A stretch of 64,000 nucleotides of DNA, taken from Bacillus sp. AFS006103 (GTDB lineage: Bacteria; Bacillota; Bacilli; Bacillales; Cytobacillaceae). This document shows positions 27,371 through 35,888 of the stretch, in pieces; positions within the stretch are counted from its first letter, which is position 1, and each line of letters starts with the position of its first letter. The position numbers and the translations under genes were made by a program. Under the pieces are notes generated by a model. It searched no databases. It saw nothing but the letters and a program-made list of their open reading frames with translations, and was not told where the DNA came from. The stretch lies in assembly GCA_002559145.1 (NCBI GenBank), contig NTXX01000010.1, positions 350 to 64,349 on the forward strand, read 5' to 3'.

Positions 27371-27399
27371 TTGACTTAACAAATTAATCGTGATAAATT
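27371..27399 (+). promoter_or_regulatory. Promoter of uxaC
   Basis: TTGACT (27371-27376) and TAAATT (27394-27399) with 17-bp spacing; the -10 is only a 4 of 6 match. Confidence 0.6.
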
Positions 27400-27409
27400 A
27401 TTAATGTAA

Positions 27410-27434
27410 TTAATTTGTTTAATAAACAAATTAA
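27410..27434. promoter_or_regulatory. ROK/XylR-like operator 3, perfect 25-bp palindrome
   Basis: TTAATTTGTTTA and TAAACAAATTAA form perfect 12-bp arms around a single A, starting 10 bp after the -10 box. This is the most symmetric copy in the island. Confidence 0.85.
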
Positions 27435-27469
27435 AGAGAGCTTATATATTATACCCACTATTTTATTTC

Positions 27470-27483
27470 TGTAAGGGTTTACA
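27470..27483. promoter_or_regulatory. GG-variant cre-like element 3
   Basis: TGTAAGGGTTTACA with flanking TTC and GAA extends the dyad to about 20 bp. It lies 35 bp after operator 3. Only the central C to G change separates it from a consensus cre. Confidence 0.6.
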
Positions 27484-27532
27484 GAATAAATGAATTAACC
27501 GTATGAATTTCTATCTAAAGGAGAGGTATTCG

Positions 27533-28936
27533 TTGAAAAAATTTATGGATCAAAACTTTTTGTTAAATACAGAAACGGCCGTTAAGCTTTATGAAAATGC
27601 AGCAGTTTCTTCACCAATTTTTGATTTTCACTGTCATTTAGACCCGAAGGAAGTTTGGGAAAACAAGTCTTATGAAAATATTACTCAAATCTGGCTTGGC
27701 GGTGACCATTATAAATGGCGGACAATGCGAATGCATGGTATCGGAGAGCAATACATTACTGGAGATGCAGGTGATTGGGAAAAATTTGCCGCATGGGCAG
27801 AAACAATTCCCTATTTAATTGGAAACCCAGTATATCATTGGACGCACTTAGAATTAAAAATGTACTTTGGGATTGATAAAGTATTAAGCCCAGAAACGGC
27901 TCGTGAAATTTGGGAAGAATGTAATCAAAAATTACAAACGTCTGAATTCACTGCAAGAGGTTTAATTGAGAGATCAAATGTGAAGTTTATCGGAACCACA
28001 GATGATCCAATTTCCACACTAGAATACCATCAATTACTGAAAAATGATGACACCTTTAAAACAATCATTGCTCCAACCTTCCGTCCTGATGGTGCAATGT
28101 TTATAGAACGTCCAACTTTCGCTAGCTGGATTGAAAAGTTATCACAAGTTTCAGGTATCCACGTGGATTCATTTGATGCATTACTGGCTGCATTAAAACA
28201 ACGAGTTGCCTACTTCCATGAAAACGGAGGCCGCGCATCGGACCATGACATTCAGAGCATGGAATACGTAGAATCTACAAAACAGGAAATTGAAGAAATT
28301 TTCAATAAAGGATTAAAAGGCTTAGAGCTTACAACTAGTGAATTGGTTTCCTACCGTTACTACTTATTAAAAGAGCTTGGAAAGATGTATGCGGAGAAAC
28401 AATGGGTTATGCAGCTTCATATGGGAGCGATGAGAAACAATAATACAAGAATGAAAGAACTTCTTGGAACTGACGTAGGATTTGATTCAGTTGGAGAAAC
28501 TAATATGGCAGAAGGATTATCTCGTTTCTTAGATTCCTTAGACCAAGAAAATGCATTGCCGAGGACAGTATTGTTTAACTTAAACCAAAAAGACAATGTA
28601 ATGCTGGCAGGTATGATGGGGAACTTCTATGAAGAAGGGATACCGGGAAAAGTTCAATTAGGCTCTGGCTGGTGGTTTTTAGACCATATTGATGGTATGG
28701 AGAGACAGATGAAGGATTTTGCCAATGTCGGATTACTTAGTCACTTTATCGGTATGCTAACAGACTCACGCAGTTTCTTATCTTATGCACGTCATGATTA
28801 TTTCCGCCGTATTCTGTGTAATCTCCTTGGCGAATGGGTTGAAAATGGGTTAGCCCCAAATGACATGAATCACATGGAGCAAATGGTACGGAACATTTGC
28901 TATGATAATGCCGAAGAATACTTTTTAAAGCGGTAA
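27533..28936 (+). CDS. uxaC: Glucuronate (uronate) isomerase
   Basis: Isomerises D-glucuronate to D-fructuronate (and D-galacturonate to tagaturonate). 467 residues, the usual length, of the amidohydrolase fold. Metal-site motif FDFHCHLDPKEVWENK near residue 40, plus FIGTTDDP, LHMGAMRNNN and GWWFLDHIDGMERQ are family hallmarks. TTG 27533 follows GGAGAGG by 6-7 bases; an in-frame ATG at 27503 lacks a site. First committed step of the island's inferred route. No uxuA or kdg gene lies in the operon. Confidence 0.93.
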   Translation: MKKFMDQNFLLNTETAVKLYENAAVSSPIFDFHCHLDPKEVWENKSYENITQIWLGGDHYKWRTMRMHGIGEQYITGDAGDWEKFAAWAETIPYLIGNPVYHWTHLELKMYFGIDKVLSPETAREIWEECNQKLQTSEFTARGLIERSNVKFIGTTDDPISTLEYHQLLKNDDTFKTIIAPTFRPDGAMFIERPTFASWIEKLSQVSGIHVDSFDALLAALKQRVAYFHENGGRASDHDIQSMEYVESTKQEIEEIFNKGLKGLELTTSELVSYRYYLLKELGKMYAEKQWVMQLHMGAMRNNNTRMKELLGTDVGFDSVGETNMAEGLSRFLDSLDQENALPRTVLFNLNQKDNVMLAGMMGNFYEEGIPGKVQLGSGWWFLDHIDGMERQMKDFANVGLLSHFIGMLTDSRSFLSYARHDYFRRILCNLLGEWVENGLAPNDMNHMEQMVRNICYDNAEEYFLKR

Positions 28937-29026
28937 TTTTGAAAAAAACTATAGGCAGGGGTTCTGTTAGGTTCCCCTCCTTACTTACCTAGGTTCAATC
29001 CTTGATAAGGATAAAGAGGAACTTAA

Positions 29027-29086
29027 ATGCTTGATGTTCTCACTTTTAATCGTTATTATGGATGGTATGTTAATGATGGTGATTAA
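29027..29086 (+). pseudogene. Fossil of beta-glucuronidase (GH2, gusA/uidA-like)
   Basis: A 19-codon frame, MLDVLTFNRYYGWYVNDGD, reproduces the GH2 beta-glucuronidase segment that in E. coli UidA reads DVLCLNRYYGWYVQSGD. An in-frame TAA precedes it and another ends it, so only a scrap of a gene of about 600 codons survives. It has an AGAGG site by chance or by reuse. The gnd promoter (29031-29059) lies inside it. The rest of 28937-29116 has no recognisable protein remnant. Confidence 0.7.
29031..29059 (+). promoter_or_regulatory. Promoter of gnd
   Basis: TTGATG (29031-29036) and TATTAT (29054-29059), 17 bp apart. It overlaps the beta-glucuronidase fossil. No ROK operator is seen. Confidence 0.6.
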
Positions 29087-29116
29087 TAATACATAAAGAA
29101 AGTAGAGGTATTTAGA

Positions 29117-30529
29117 ATGGCAAAACAACAAATTGGCGTAGTTGGTCTAGCAGTAATGGGGAAAAATCTTGCATTAAATATTGAAAGCCGCGGTTATTCT
29201 GTCGCTGTTTTTAATCGTTCTTATGAAAAAACAGAAGAGTTCTTAAAGAATGAAGCAGAAGGAAAAAACTTTGCAGGTGCACGTACTGTTGAAGAATTCG
29301 TTAATTCTTTAGAAAAGCCTCGTAAAATTTTATTAATGGTTAAAGCTGGTACTGCAACAGATGCTACAATTGACTCCTTGAAGCCATTTCTTGAAGAAGG
29401 CGATATCCTAATTGACGGTGGGAATACATTCTTCCAAGATACAATCAGACGTAATAAGGAGCTAGAGACAGCAGGATTCCATTTTATCGGTACTGGCGTT
29501 TCAGGTGGAGAAGAAGGCGCATTAAAAGGTCCTTCTATCATGCCAGGCGGTAAAGAAGAAGCTTACAATCTTGTTAAACCAATCTTAGAAGCCATTTCTG
29601 CAAAAGTAGAGGGCGATCCTTGCTGTACGTATATTGGTCCGAATGGTGCCGGTCACTATGTGAAAATGGTTCATAACGGAATTGAATATGGAGATATGCA
29701 GCTAATCTGTGAAGCTTATTTTATTTTGAAAAATGTCCTTGGTTTGGATGCAAAAGAGCTTCATGAGGTCTTTGCTGAATGGAATAAAGGCGAATTAGAC
29801 AGCTATTTGATTGAAATTACGGCTGATATCTTTACAAAAGTGGATGAAGAAACCGGTAAACCAATGGTTGATGTAATCCTCGATACAGCTGGTCAAAAGG
29901 GTACGGGTAAATGGACAAGCCAAAATTCTTTAGACTTAGGTGTTCCACTTCCAATTATCACTGAATCTGTATTTGCCCGTTTTATTTCAGCAATGAAGGA
30001 TGAACGTGTTAAGGCAAGTCAGGTTCTTAATGGACCAGAAGTTAAGGGCTTTGAAGGCAATAAAGAAGAATTAATCGAAGCAGTTCGTAAAGCATTATAT
30101 ATGAGTAAAATTGTTTCTTATGCACAAGGTTTTGCACAAATGCGTGCTGCATCAGAAGAATACGATTGGAATCTTCGTTACGGTGATATCGCTATGATTT
30201 TCCGCGGCGGCTGTATCATTCGTGCACAATTCTTACAAAAAATTAAGGATGCGTATGATCGCGATCCTGAATTAAGAAACTTATTGTTAGATCCTTACTT
30301 TAAAGATATCGTTGAGAATTATCAGCAGCCATTACGTCAAGTTCTTGCGGTGGCAATTGAGCGTGGAATTCCTGTTCCATCCTTTGCAAGTGCGATTGCA
30401 TATTATGACAGCTACCGTACTGAAACACTCCCAGCCAATTTGTTACAAGCTCAACGTGACTACTTTGGTGCTCACACCTATCAACGTGTTGATAAAGAAG
30501 GAGTTTTCCATACCAACTGGATGGAATAA
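29117..30529 (+). CDS. gnd: 6-phosphogluconate dehydrogenase, decarboxylating
   Basis: Oxidises 6-phosphogluconate to ribulose-5-P and CO2. 470 residues of full length: Rossmann motif [13 protein letters not shown], the cofactor loop FNRSYEKT (NRS-type, typical of NADP-preferring GndA), [11 protein letters not shown], the catalytic [10 protein letters not shown] and C-terminal [14 protein letters not shown] precedes the ATG. Its place between uxaC and the sugar dehydrogenase operon, with gluconokinase further on, suggests a catabolic dehydrogenase dedicated to sugar acids rather than the housekeeping copy. Confidence 0.93.
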   Translation: MAKQQIGVVGLAVMGKNLALNIESRGYSVAVFNRSYEKTEEFLKNEAEGKNFAGARTVEEFVNSLEKPRKILLMVKAGTATDATIDSLKPFLEEGDILIDGGNTFFQDTIRRNKELETAGFHFIGTGVSGGEEGALKGPSIMPGGKEEAYNLVKPILEAISAKVEGDPCCTYIGPNGAGHYVKMVHNGIEYGDMQLICEAYFILKNVLGLDAKELHEVFAEWNKGELDSYLIEITADIFTKVDEETGKPMVDVILDTAGQKGTGKWTSQNSLDLGVPLPIITESVFARFISAMKDERVKASQVLNGPEVKGFEGNKEELIEAVRKALYMSKIVSYAQGFAQMRAASEEYDWNLRYGDIAMIFRGGCIIRAQFLQKIKDAYDRDPELRNLLLDPYFKDIVENYQQPLRQVLAVAIERGIPVPSFASAIAYYDSYRTETLPANLLQAQRDYFGAHTYQRVDKEGVFHTNWME

Positions 30530-30554
30530 TTGAATTGAATTAGAACATTACTAA

Positions 30555-30602
30555 TAGAGACAAAAACTAGCCATTAAATGTTAGTTTTGTCTCTATTTTT
30601 TA
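30555..30602 (+). terminator. Terminator of gnd
   Basis: AGAGACAAAAACTA and TTAGTTTTGTCTCT pair with one bulged A, followed by ATTTTTT. Confidence 0.85.
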
Positions 30603-30714
30603 TAAAAATTGTCTGTAATGTTTTTCCGAAAAGCAATCTCAGACAAATTAAAAGTATTTTACAGCAGGATAAGAGAATGATTTTTGTTACTAAGTGTAAT
30701 AACATATAAGTATG

Positions 30715-30747
30715 TTTAGTTAACAAACTAAATTGACAGCGGTTACT
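30715..30747. promoter_or_regulatory. ROK-like operator 4 and cre-like site before the AraC gene
   Basis: TTTAGTT and AACTAAA flank AACA (30715-30732), a compact version of the island palindrome. Directly after it TGACAGCGGTTACT (30734-30747) matches cre at 12 of 14 positions. A -10-like TATAAG lies at 30705-30710 but its -35 (TTGTTA, 30684-30689) is 15 bp away, so the promoter is uncertain. Confidence 0.6.
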
Positions 30748-30763
30748 TTTAAGGGTGTGAGCC

Positions 30764-31702
30764 ATGGATAAGCCAATCAACTTTCCTTATAAATCAAAAA
30801 TAATGGATGAGTGGATAAATGCTTTCTACAGAATAAAAGGTATGGAAAACTATATTTCTGATTTTCACTCTCACCAGGAGTATGAAATTTATTTTTTTCA
30901 TTCCGGGGATTGTAAATATTTAATTAACAATCGGATTTATGAACTTCAGCCTGGTGATATCATCCTATTGGATGGGATGACATTGCATAAACCTAATCCT
31001 GGAACAAGCAGTCCTTACACAAGAAGTATACTTCATTTTTCACCGACATGGCTGCAAGAGTTATTAAACGCTCTTGGTATACCCAATTTGTTAGATCCGT
31101 TTAAAAAACTGAACAATTGCCTGATTCGCACAAGTTATGATGAAACAGGGCAATTTGTGGATGGACGGATTAAAGAAATCGTTGCTTCATTAAAACAAAT
31201 TGATGAAGAAGCACAGCAAACAGGGAAGAAGAATGAATTTTTAGAAGCTGAAGTGAAACTTGAGTTAGTTCAATTATTGTTAGGTATTTATAAGATGAGT
31301 CAAAAGCAATTGTCTCAAATCACCAGTAAAAAGTCAGAAAAGGAACTTCATGCCGAGGAAATCGCGTCTTGGATAAATGATCATTATGTAAGTAAAGTTA
31401 GTTTAGACAGAATTGCTTCAGAATTAAATCTTAGTAAGTATTATGCTTCGCATGTATTTAAAGAAGTCACTGGATTTACGATAATGGAGTACGTAATGGC
31501 TTGCAGACTTAATCAAGTGAAATATTTGTTGGAAATGGAACCGAACCAATCCCTTACAGAGGTATCTCGTTCATCAGGCTTTGAGAGTGTTGCTCATTTC
31601 AGCCGCTTTTTTAAAGAGAAGGTTGGAACTACACCGTCCAAGTATCGTAAAACAAAACTCAGCCGCAACATTCCTGTTAATAAGGAGGTAAAGCATAAAT
31701 GA
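30764..31702 (+). CDS. AraC-family regulator
   Basis: 312 residues: an N-terminal cupin-like effector domain (FHSHQEYEIYFFHSGDCKYL, then LQPGDIILLDGMTLH) and a C-terminal double HTH (VSLDRIASELNLSKYYASHV, and SLTEVSRSSGFESVAHFSRF). AraC proteins of this layout activate sugar-catabolic operons. AAGGGTGTG precedes the ATG. It heads the five-gene unit with two TIM-barrel and two Gfo/Idh genes, overlapping the next gene by four bases, so it likely regulates its own operon. Confidence 0.9.
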   Translation: MDKPINFPYKSKIMDEWINAFYRIKGMENYISDFHSHQEYEIYFFHSGDCKYLINNRIYELQPGDIILLDGMTLHKPNPGTSSPYTRSILHFSPTWLQELLNALGIPNLLDPFKKLNNCLIRTSYDETGQFVDGRIKEIVASLKQIDEEAQQTGKKNEFLEAEVKLELVQLLLGIYKMSQKQLSQITSKKSEKELHAEEIASWINDHYVSKVSLDRIASELNLSKYYASHVFKEVTGFTIMEYVMACRLNQVKYLLEMEPNQSLTEVSRSSGFESVAHFSRFFKEKVGTTPSKYRKTKLSRNIPVNKEVKHK

Positions 31703-32586
31703 ATCAAGATTTGTTGATTTCAGGATTTTCAGATGAAATTTCATCTGATTTTCATACCCAACTTGAGGTTGTCTCAAATCTAGGTATGAAATATATTTCG
31801 TTACGAGGTATTGATGGGAAAAACATCGGCGATTTTACTGTCGATGAAATCAAAGAAAACGTCCAGCCAAGGCTTCAAAAGGTGGGAATTGGTGTTTCTT
31901 CCATTGGCGCACCTATTGGTAAAGTATTCGTCAATGATGAAGAAGGCTTTGCTAAACAAAAGCTTATTTTGGACACACTTTGCCAAATTGCAAACTTATT
32001 AGATTGTGATTATATTCGTATATTCAGTTTTTATATTCCAAAGGGTGACAATCCTGACCAATATCGTGAGGAAGTCGTTAGTAAGCTTAAGGAATATGCG
32101 GCCATTGCAGAAAAATACAATGTTATTTTACTGCATGAAAATGAAAAAGATATCTTTGGTGATATCGGAAGGCGCTGCCATGAGATTTTAACAGAGGTTG
32201 GTTCTCCTTACTTCAAAGGGATTTTCGACTTCGCTAATTTCGTTCAGTGCGGTGAAGACACAGTGGAGTGTTACGATCTCTTAAAAGATGAGATTGTTTA
32301 TATACACATAAAGGATGCTGTAACCGCTGAAAGTGAAAACGTTGTCTGTGGAACCGGAGAAGGTAAAATTCCGGAATTGTTAGCTCGTTTTATTAAGAGC
32401 GGCTACAAAGGCTTTTTAACTCTTGAGCCGCATCTCGTTCTTTTTGATTCTTTAAAGGATTTAGAACTTGAGGATGCGACCGAGATCATTAAAGACAACA
32501 AAGGGCTGGATGGTGCCGGCGGCTACAAGCTTCAATATGAAGCACTTTTAGAAATTCTTAACAAAATTGAAAGCGAGGGAATTTAA
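31699..32586 (+). CDS. TIM-barrel sugar phosphate isomerase/epimerase-like protein A
   Basis: 295-residue xylose-isomerase-like TIM barrel. Putative metal ligands lie in LLHENEKDIFGD, GIFDFANFVQCG, YIHIKDAV and LTLEPHL, the usual Glu-Asp-His-Glu set. The start overlaps the AraC stop (ATGA), and AAGGAGGT lies upstream. It is followed 2 bases later by a Gfo/Idh dehydrogenase. E. coli YcjR, a 3-ketoglycoside epimerase, and DgpB/C-type lyases belong to this fold, so action on a 3-keto sugar is a reasonable guess. Confidence 0.78.
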   Translation: MNQDLLISGFSDEISSDFHTQLEVVSNLGMKYISLRGIDGKNIGDFTVDEIKENVQPRLQKVGIGVSSIGAPIGKVFVNDEEGFAKQKLILDTLCQIANLLDCDYIRIFSFYIPKGDNPDQYREEVVSKLKEYAAIAEKYNVILLHENEKDIFGDIGRRCHEILTEVGSPYFKGIFDFANFVQCGEDTVECYDLLKDEIVYIHIKDAVTAESENVVCGTGEGKIPELLARFIKSGYKGFLTLEPHLVLFDSLKDLELEDATEIIKDNKGLDGAGGYKLQYEALLEILNKIESEGI

Positions 32587-32588
32587 TT

Positions 32589-33749
32589 ATGGCTAATGTA
32601 AGATTGGGTATTATTGGATTAGGTGCAGAGGGTGGTATGTACGCTAATTTTATCACTGAAGGCAAAGTAAAAAACATGGTGATTGGTGCGATTTGTGATA
32701 ATGATCCTGCTAAAAAACAAGTAGCAGAAGAGAAGTATCCTGGTGTTCCTTTCTACGATAATTATATCGATATGCTTGAAAGTGGTGATGTTGATGCAGT
32801 TGTTACAACTGTTCCACATTATCTACATCCTGAAATGGGAATCGAATCACTAAAAAGAAACATTCATGCATTAGTTGAAAAACCAGCTGGTGTTTATACA
32901 AAACAAGTGAAAGAGTTAAACGACTTTGCAGCAACAAAGCCTGAACTTAAGTTTGCCATCTTCTTTAACCAGCGTACAAATCCTCTTTATAAAAAAGTTA
33001 AAGAACTTATTGATAATGGTGAGATCGGCAGCATCCGCAATACTAACTGGATTATTACAACATGGTGGAGACCACAAGGGTACTACAATCAAAGTGAATG
33101 GAGAGCAACTTGGGGTGGAGAAGGCGGCGGTGTCCTTGTAAACCAAGCACCACACCAAATTGACTTGCTTCAATGGATATGCGGCATGCCGAAAAAGGTT
33201 TATGCAAAATTAAACTATGGCTATCAAAGAGATATTGTGGTTGAAGACGATGTGACTGCAGTATTTGATTATGGAAATGGTGCTACCGGTGTATTCGTAA
33301 CTCGTACACACGATGTAATGGGGACAGACCGTTTAGAAATTTTAGGTGATAAAGGAAAAATCGTGGTAGACGATAGTAAAAAAGTAACGATCAAACGCCT
33401 GAAACAATCTGAAAATGAAATGAGCGCTTCAATGGACATGTCAGATGTAATGAAGCTGTTTATGGGCGGCGGAGCAGCTGATATTTTCACTGAAGAAGTA
33501 CTTGATTTTGGCAATGTTTGGGGCGAACAACACATTGCAGTATTAGAAGACTTTTCTTCAGCAATCGTAGAAGGTACACCATTATTAGCACCAGGCAGCG
33601 ACGGTATTAATGGTGTTAGACTTGCAAATGCAATGCACCTGTCAAGCTGGTTAGGTAAGGAAATCGAAGTACCATTTGATGAAGATTTATTCCTAGAAGA
33701 ATTAAATAAACGAATTACTGAAGAAGGTAAATATCCGGTTAGAAAGTAA
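32589..33749 (+). CDS. Gfo/Idh/MocA-family oxidoreductase A
   Basis: 386 residues: Rossmann fold with GIIGLGAEGGMYANF, the family motif LVEKPAGVYTKQV (EKP with the catalytic Lys), and a C-terminal substrate domain with GGGVLVNQAPHQIDLLQWI (NQxxHxxD). NAD(P)-dependent oxidation of a sugar hydroxyl is the likely chemistry; E. coli YcjS (glucoside 3-dehydrogenase) and IolG are related examples. It is in an operon with another Gfo/Idh enzyme and two TIM-barrel proteins. Confidence 0.85.
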   Translation: MANVRLGIIGLGAEGGMYANFITEGKVKNMVIGAICDNDPAKKQVAEEKYPGVPFYDNYIDMLESGDVDAVVTTVPHYLHPEMGIESLKRNIHALVEKPAGVYTKQVKELNDFAATKPELKFAIFFNQRTNPLYKKVKELIDNGEIGSIRNTNWIITTWWRPQGYYNQSEWRATWGGEGGGVLVNQAPHQIDLLQWICGMPKKVYAKLNYGYQRDIVVEDDVTAVFDYGNGATGVFVTRTHDVMGTDRLEILGDKGKIVVDDSKKVTIKRLKQSENEMSASMDMSDVMKLFMGGGAADIFTEEVLDFGNVWGEQHIAVLEDFSSAIVEGTPLLAPGSDGINGVRLANAMHLSSWLGKEIEVPFDEDLFLEELNKRITEEGKYPVRK

Positions 33750-33759
33750 TTAAACACAT

Positions 33760-33798
33760 GAAACGAACTCATTGCTATGCAGCTTCCGAGTTCGTTTC
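33760..33798 (+). other. Intercistronic hairpin in the dehydrogenase operon
   Basis: GAAACGAACTC (33760-33770) and GAGTTCGTTTC (33788-33798) form a perfect 11-bp stem with a 17-nt loop. It is followed by A residues, not T, so it is not a terminator. It may stabilise or adjust mRNA between the two dehydrogenase genes. Confidence 0.75.
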
Positions 33799-33817
33799 AA
33801 AAAAAGGGGATAGGCAA

Positions 33818-34825
33818 ATGCTGAAAGTTGCAGTTATAGGACTGGGGACGATTTCAAATATTCATATTCCAGCGATAAAAGCTAACCCAAATGTTGAGTT
33901 GACGGCTGTTTGTGATAATGACGAAACATTATCGAATTCGGTACCAGGAGCAACCTTTTACAGTAACTATGAAGTTATGCTTGAAAAAGAAGACTTGGAT
34001 TGTGTTCATATATGTCTGCCCCATTACCTGCACTATCCTGTTACGAAGGCTTGTGTGGAAAACGGTGTTCATGTTTTTCTAGAGAAACCATTGGGATTGA
34101 ACACGGAAGAAGGGCTTGCTCTGGTGAAATTAGAGGAAGAACACAAAGACATTAATATCGGTGTCTGTTTGCAGAATCGCAACAATGAATCATTTGAAAA
34201 ACTTCAAGAGATTATTTTCTCTGGTGAATATGGTCCTATCCAAGGGGTTAAGGGTCTAGTAGCATGGTTTAGATCAAAGGAATACTATGACAGCCGGCCG
34301 TGGCGTGGGCAATGGAAATATGCCGGCGGTGGAGTGATGATCAATCAAGCGCTGCATACCTTAGACCTAATGCAGCTGGTTGGCGGTGAAATTGAATGGA
34401 TTAGAGGTTCAGTTGATCAACTATTGGATTATAACATTGAAGTTGAGGATACTGCATCCGCCCGTATGCAGTTTAAAAATGGTGCTAAGGGGTTATTCTT
34501 TGCTACCAATGCGAATGCAGATAATTCTAGTGTTGAACTTGAGGTTCTTTTTGAAAAAGAAAGGTTCACCATCAAAGATAGCATCCTGTCTAGAGTGAAT
34601 GAAGCAGGGGAAAAAGAAGAATTGATGGAGGATGCGAAGCTGCCAGGTTCGAAACATTATTATGGAGCTAGTCATGCAAAAACAATTAATCAATTCTATT
34701 CCGCCATTACCGAAAACACAGAAGACTATATTCATGCAAAGGATGCCCTTGCATCCATTGCGATAATTGATGCGATTCACCTGTCATCAGAGAAAAAACA
34801 TTCAATACAAATGGGGGGATTTTAA
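33818..34825 (+). CDS. Gfo/Idh/MocA-family oxidoreductase B
   Basis: 336 residues, paralogous in fold to the preceding protein: VAVIGLGTISNIHIPAI at the N terminus, VFLEKPLGLN with the EKP motif, and GGGVMINQALHTLDLMQLVG with the NQxxHxxD-type site. ATG 33818 is chosen because AAGGGG at 33805-33810 is 7 bases upstream; an open frame from 33758 would begin inside the intercistronic hairpin. Two such enzymes side by side suit an oxidation/reduction pair at one sugar carbon. Last base overlaps the next gene. Confidence 0.84.
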   Translation: MLKVAVIGLGTISNIHIPAIKANPNVELTAVCDNDETLSNSVPGATFYSNYEVMLEKEDLDCVHICLPHYLHYPVTKACVENGVHVFLEKPLGLNTEEGLALVKLEEEHKDINIGVCLQNRNNESFEKLQEIIFSGEYGPIQGVKGLVAWFRSKEYYDSRPWRGQWKYAGGGVMINQALHTLDLMQLVGGEIEWIRGSVDQLLDYNIEVEDTASARMQFKNGAKGLFFATNANADNSSVELEVLFEKERFTIKDSILSRVNEAGEKEELMEDAKLPGSKHYYGASHAKTINQFYSAITENTEDYIHAKDALASIAIIDAIHLSSEKKHSIQMGGF

Positions 34826-35685
34826 TGAAAATGGGAAAAATCGGCGTCCAAATGATGATGCTAAAGGGTAAAGTTGAAGAGCTAGGTGCCTATGAAACAA
34901 TGAGAAAAGTAAGTGAACTTGGCTATCACGCAGTTGAAATTTCTCAAATCCCTATGACTCCAGAGAACGTAGCGGAGATAAAAAGAGCGAGTGAAGATTT
35001 TGATATTAAGATTGCGGCTCTTTCTGCTGCGGTAGAGCCAATGCTTCCTGGTATGCCTGGTGAGACATTGACAAGTGACTTTGAAAAAATAGTAAACGAT
35101 TGCAAGACTCTTGATTGTAATTTTTTACGAATTGGCATGATGCCGTTAATGGCTATGGGGAATAAAGATAAAATCATGGAGTTTATTGCTAAAGCTGAAG
35201 AGATGGCTCACAGATTAGCAGAACATGGAATTGAATTGTATTACCATACACACCACTTAGAATTCCAAAAGTTCGATGGTGAATATTTATTAGATATCAT
35301 TAAAAATAATACCACTAAGCTTGGATTTGAATTGGATGTTCACTGGATTCAAAGAGCAGGCGTAAATCCTGTGGAATTTGTTAAAGGCTATACTGGCCGT
35401 ATTTCACTATTACATTTAAAGGATTATCGAATTGGACAAATGGATTTAAGTGATGTTGACTTTAAGGACATGGCTAAATTCTTTGACATATTCACGAATA
35501 CCATTGAATTTGCTGAACTTGGTGAAGGAAATCTTGATATCAAATCAATCATGGAAGCTGGACTTGAGAGTGGAGCACAGTATTTCTTGGTAGAACAAGA
35601 TGATACCTATGGCCGTGATCCATTTGAATGTCTAGAAATATCAGCAAACCACTTAAGAAAATTAGGCTATAGCGATTGGTTTTAA
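34825..35685 (+). CDS. TIM-barrel sugar phosphate isomerase/epimerase-like protein B
   Basis: 286 residues. Likely metal ligands are in YYHTHHLEF, FELDVHWIQRAG, LLHLKDYR and FLVEQDD near the C terminus. GGGGGATTTTA precedes the ATG, which overlaps the stop of the dehydrogenase by one base. It resembles the TIM-barrel partners of glycoside 3-dehydrogenases more than phosphosugar isomerases, since no phosphate-binding loop is evident. Substrate unknown. Confidence 0.76.
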   Translation: MKMGKIGVQMMMLKGKVEELGAYETMRKVSELGYHAVEISQIPMTPENVAEIKRASEDFDIKIAALSAAVEPMLPGMPGETLTSDFEKIVNDCKTLDCNFLRIGMMPLMAMGNKDKIMEFIAKAEEMAHRLAEHGIELYYHTHHLEFQKFDGEYLLDIIKNNTTKLGFELDVHWIQRAGVNPVEFVKGYTGRISLLHLKDYRIGQMDLSDVDFKDMAKFFDIFTNTIEFAELGEGNLDIKSIMEAGLESGAQYFLVEQDDTYGRDPFECLEISANHLRKLGYSDWF

Positions 35686-35692
35686 GTAAAAT

Positions 35693-35727
35693 GGGTGTCA
35701 GGCACTAGTGTCAGGCACTTTTTTTTA
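35693..35727 (+). terminator. Weak terminator with doubled TGTCAGGCAC
   Basis: Two copies of TGTCAGGCAC (35696-35705 and 35709-35718) are followed by eight T. Each copy can form a short GTG/CAC stem. The T tract suggests termination after the five-gene operon, though the stem is short. Confidence 0.55.
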
Positions 35728-35737
35728 TTTTAAACAA

Positions 35738-35775
35738 AAAAAAACCAATTCACATTTTATTTGTGTGAATTGGTT
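35738..35775 (-). terminator. Terminator of the 33-aa minus-strand gene
   Basis: AACCAATTCACA and TGTGAATTGGTT pair; on the minus strand a T run follows. The hairpin includes the end of the small gene. Confidence 0.82.
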
Positions 35776-35858
35776 CTGACTGGTTCAGCTAAATGAAATG
35801 GAATGTATTCACCATTTTTTTCGATTTGTTTAACTACTAAATTAATTAGTTTTTTCAT
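35757..35858 (-). CDS. Small protein of unknown function, 33 aa
   Basis: Minus-strand frame of 33 codons, starting MKKLINLVVKQIEKNGEYIP and ending in FHLAEPVRTNSHK. It has a consensus AGGAGG site 8 bases before the ATG, a -10 of GATAAT (35889-35894) and -35 of TTGTTT (35912-35917) on the minus strand 17 bp apart, and a strong terminator overlapping the stop. The complete set of expression signals makes it a credible gene. It is amphipathic, basic at the N terminus, with no membrane segment. I do not recognise a family. Confidence 0.65.
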   Translation of the reverse strand: MKKLINLVVKQIEKNGEYIPFHLAEPVRTNSHK

Positions 35859-35888
35859 TACAATTCCTCCTAGTAATTTGATACTCTT

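Noticed and set aside
28937-29000. Terminator after uxaC (AGGGG/CCCCT)
   Set aside because: The stem is short and no T run follows, so it is not supported as an intrinsic terminator.
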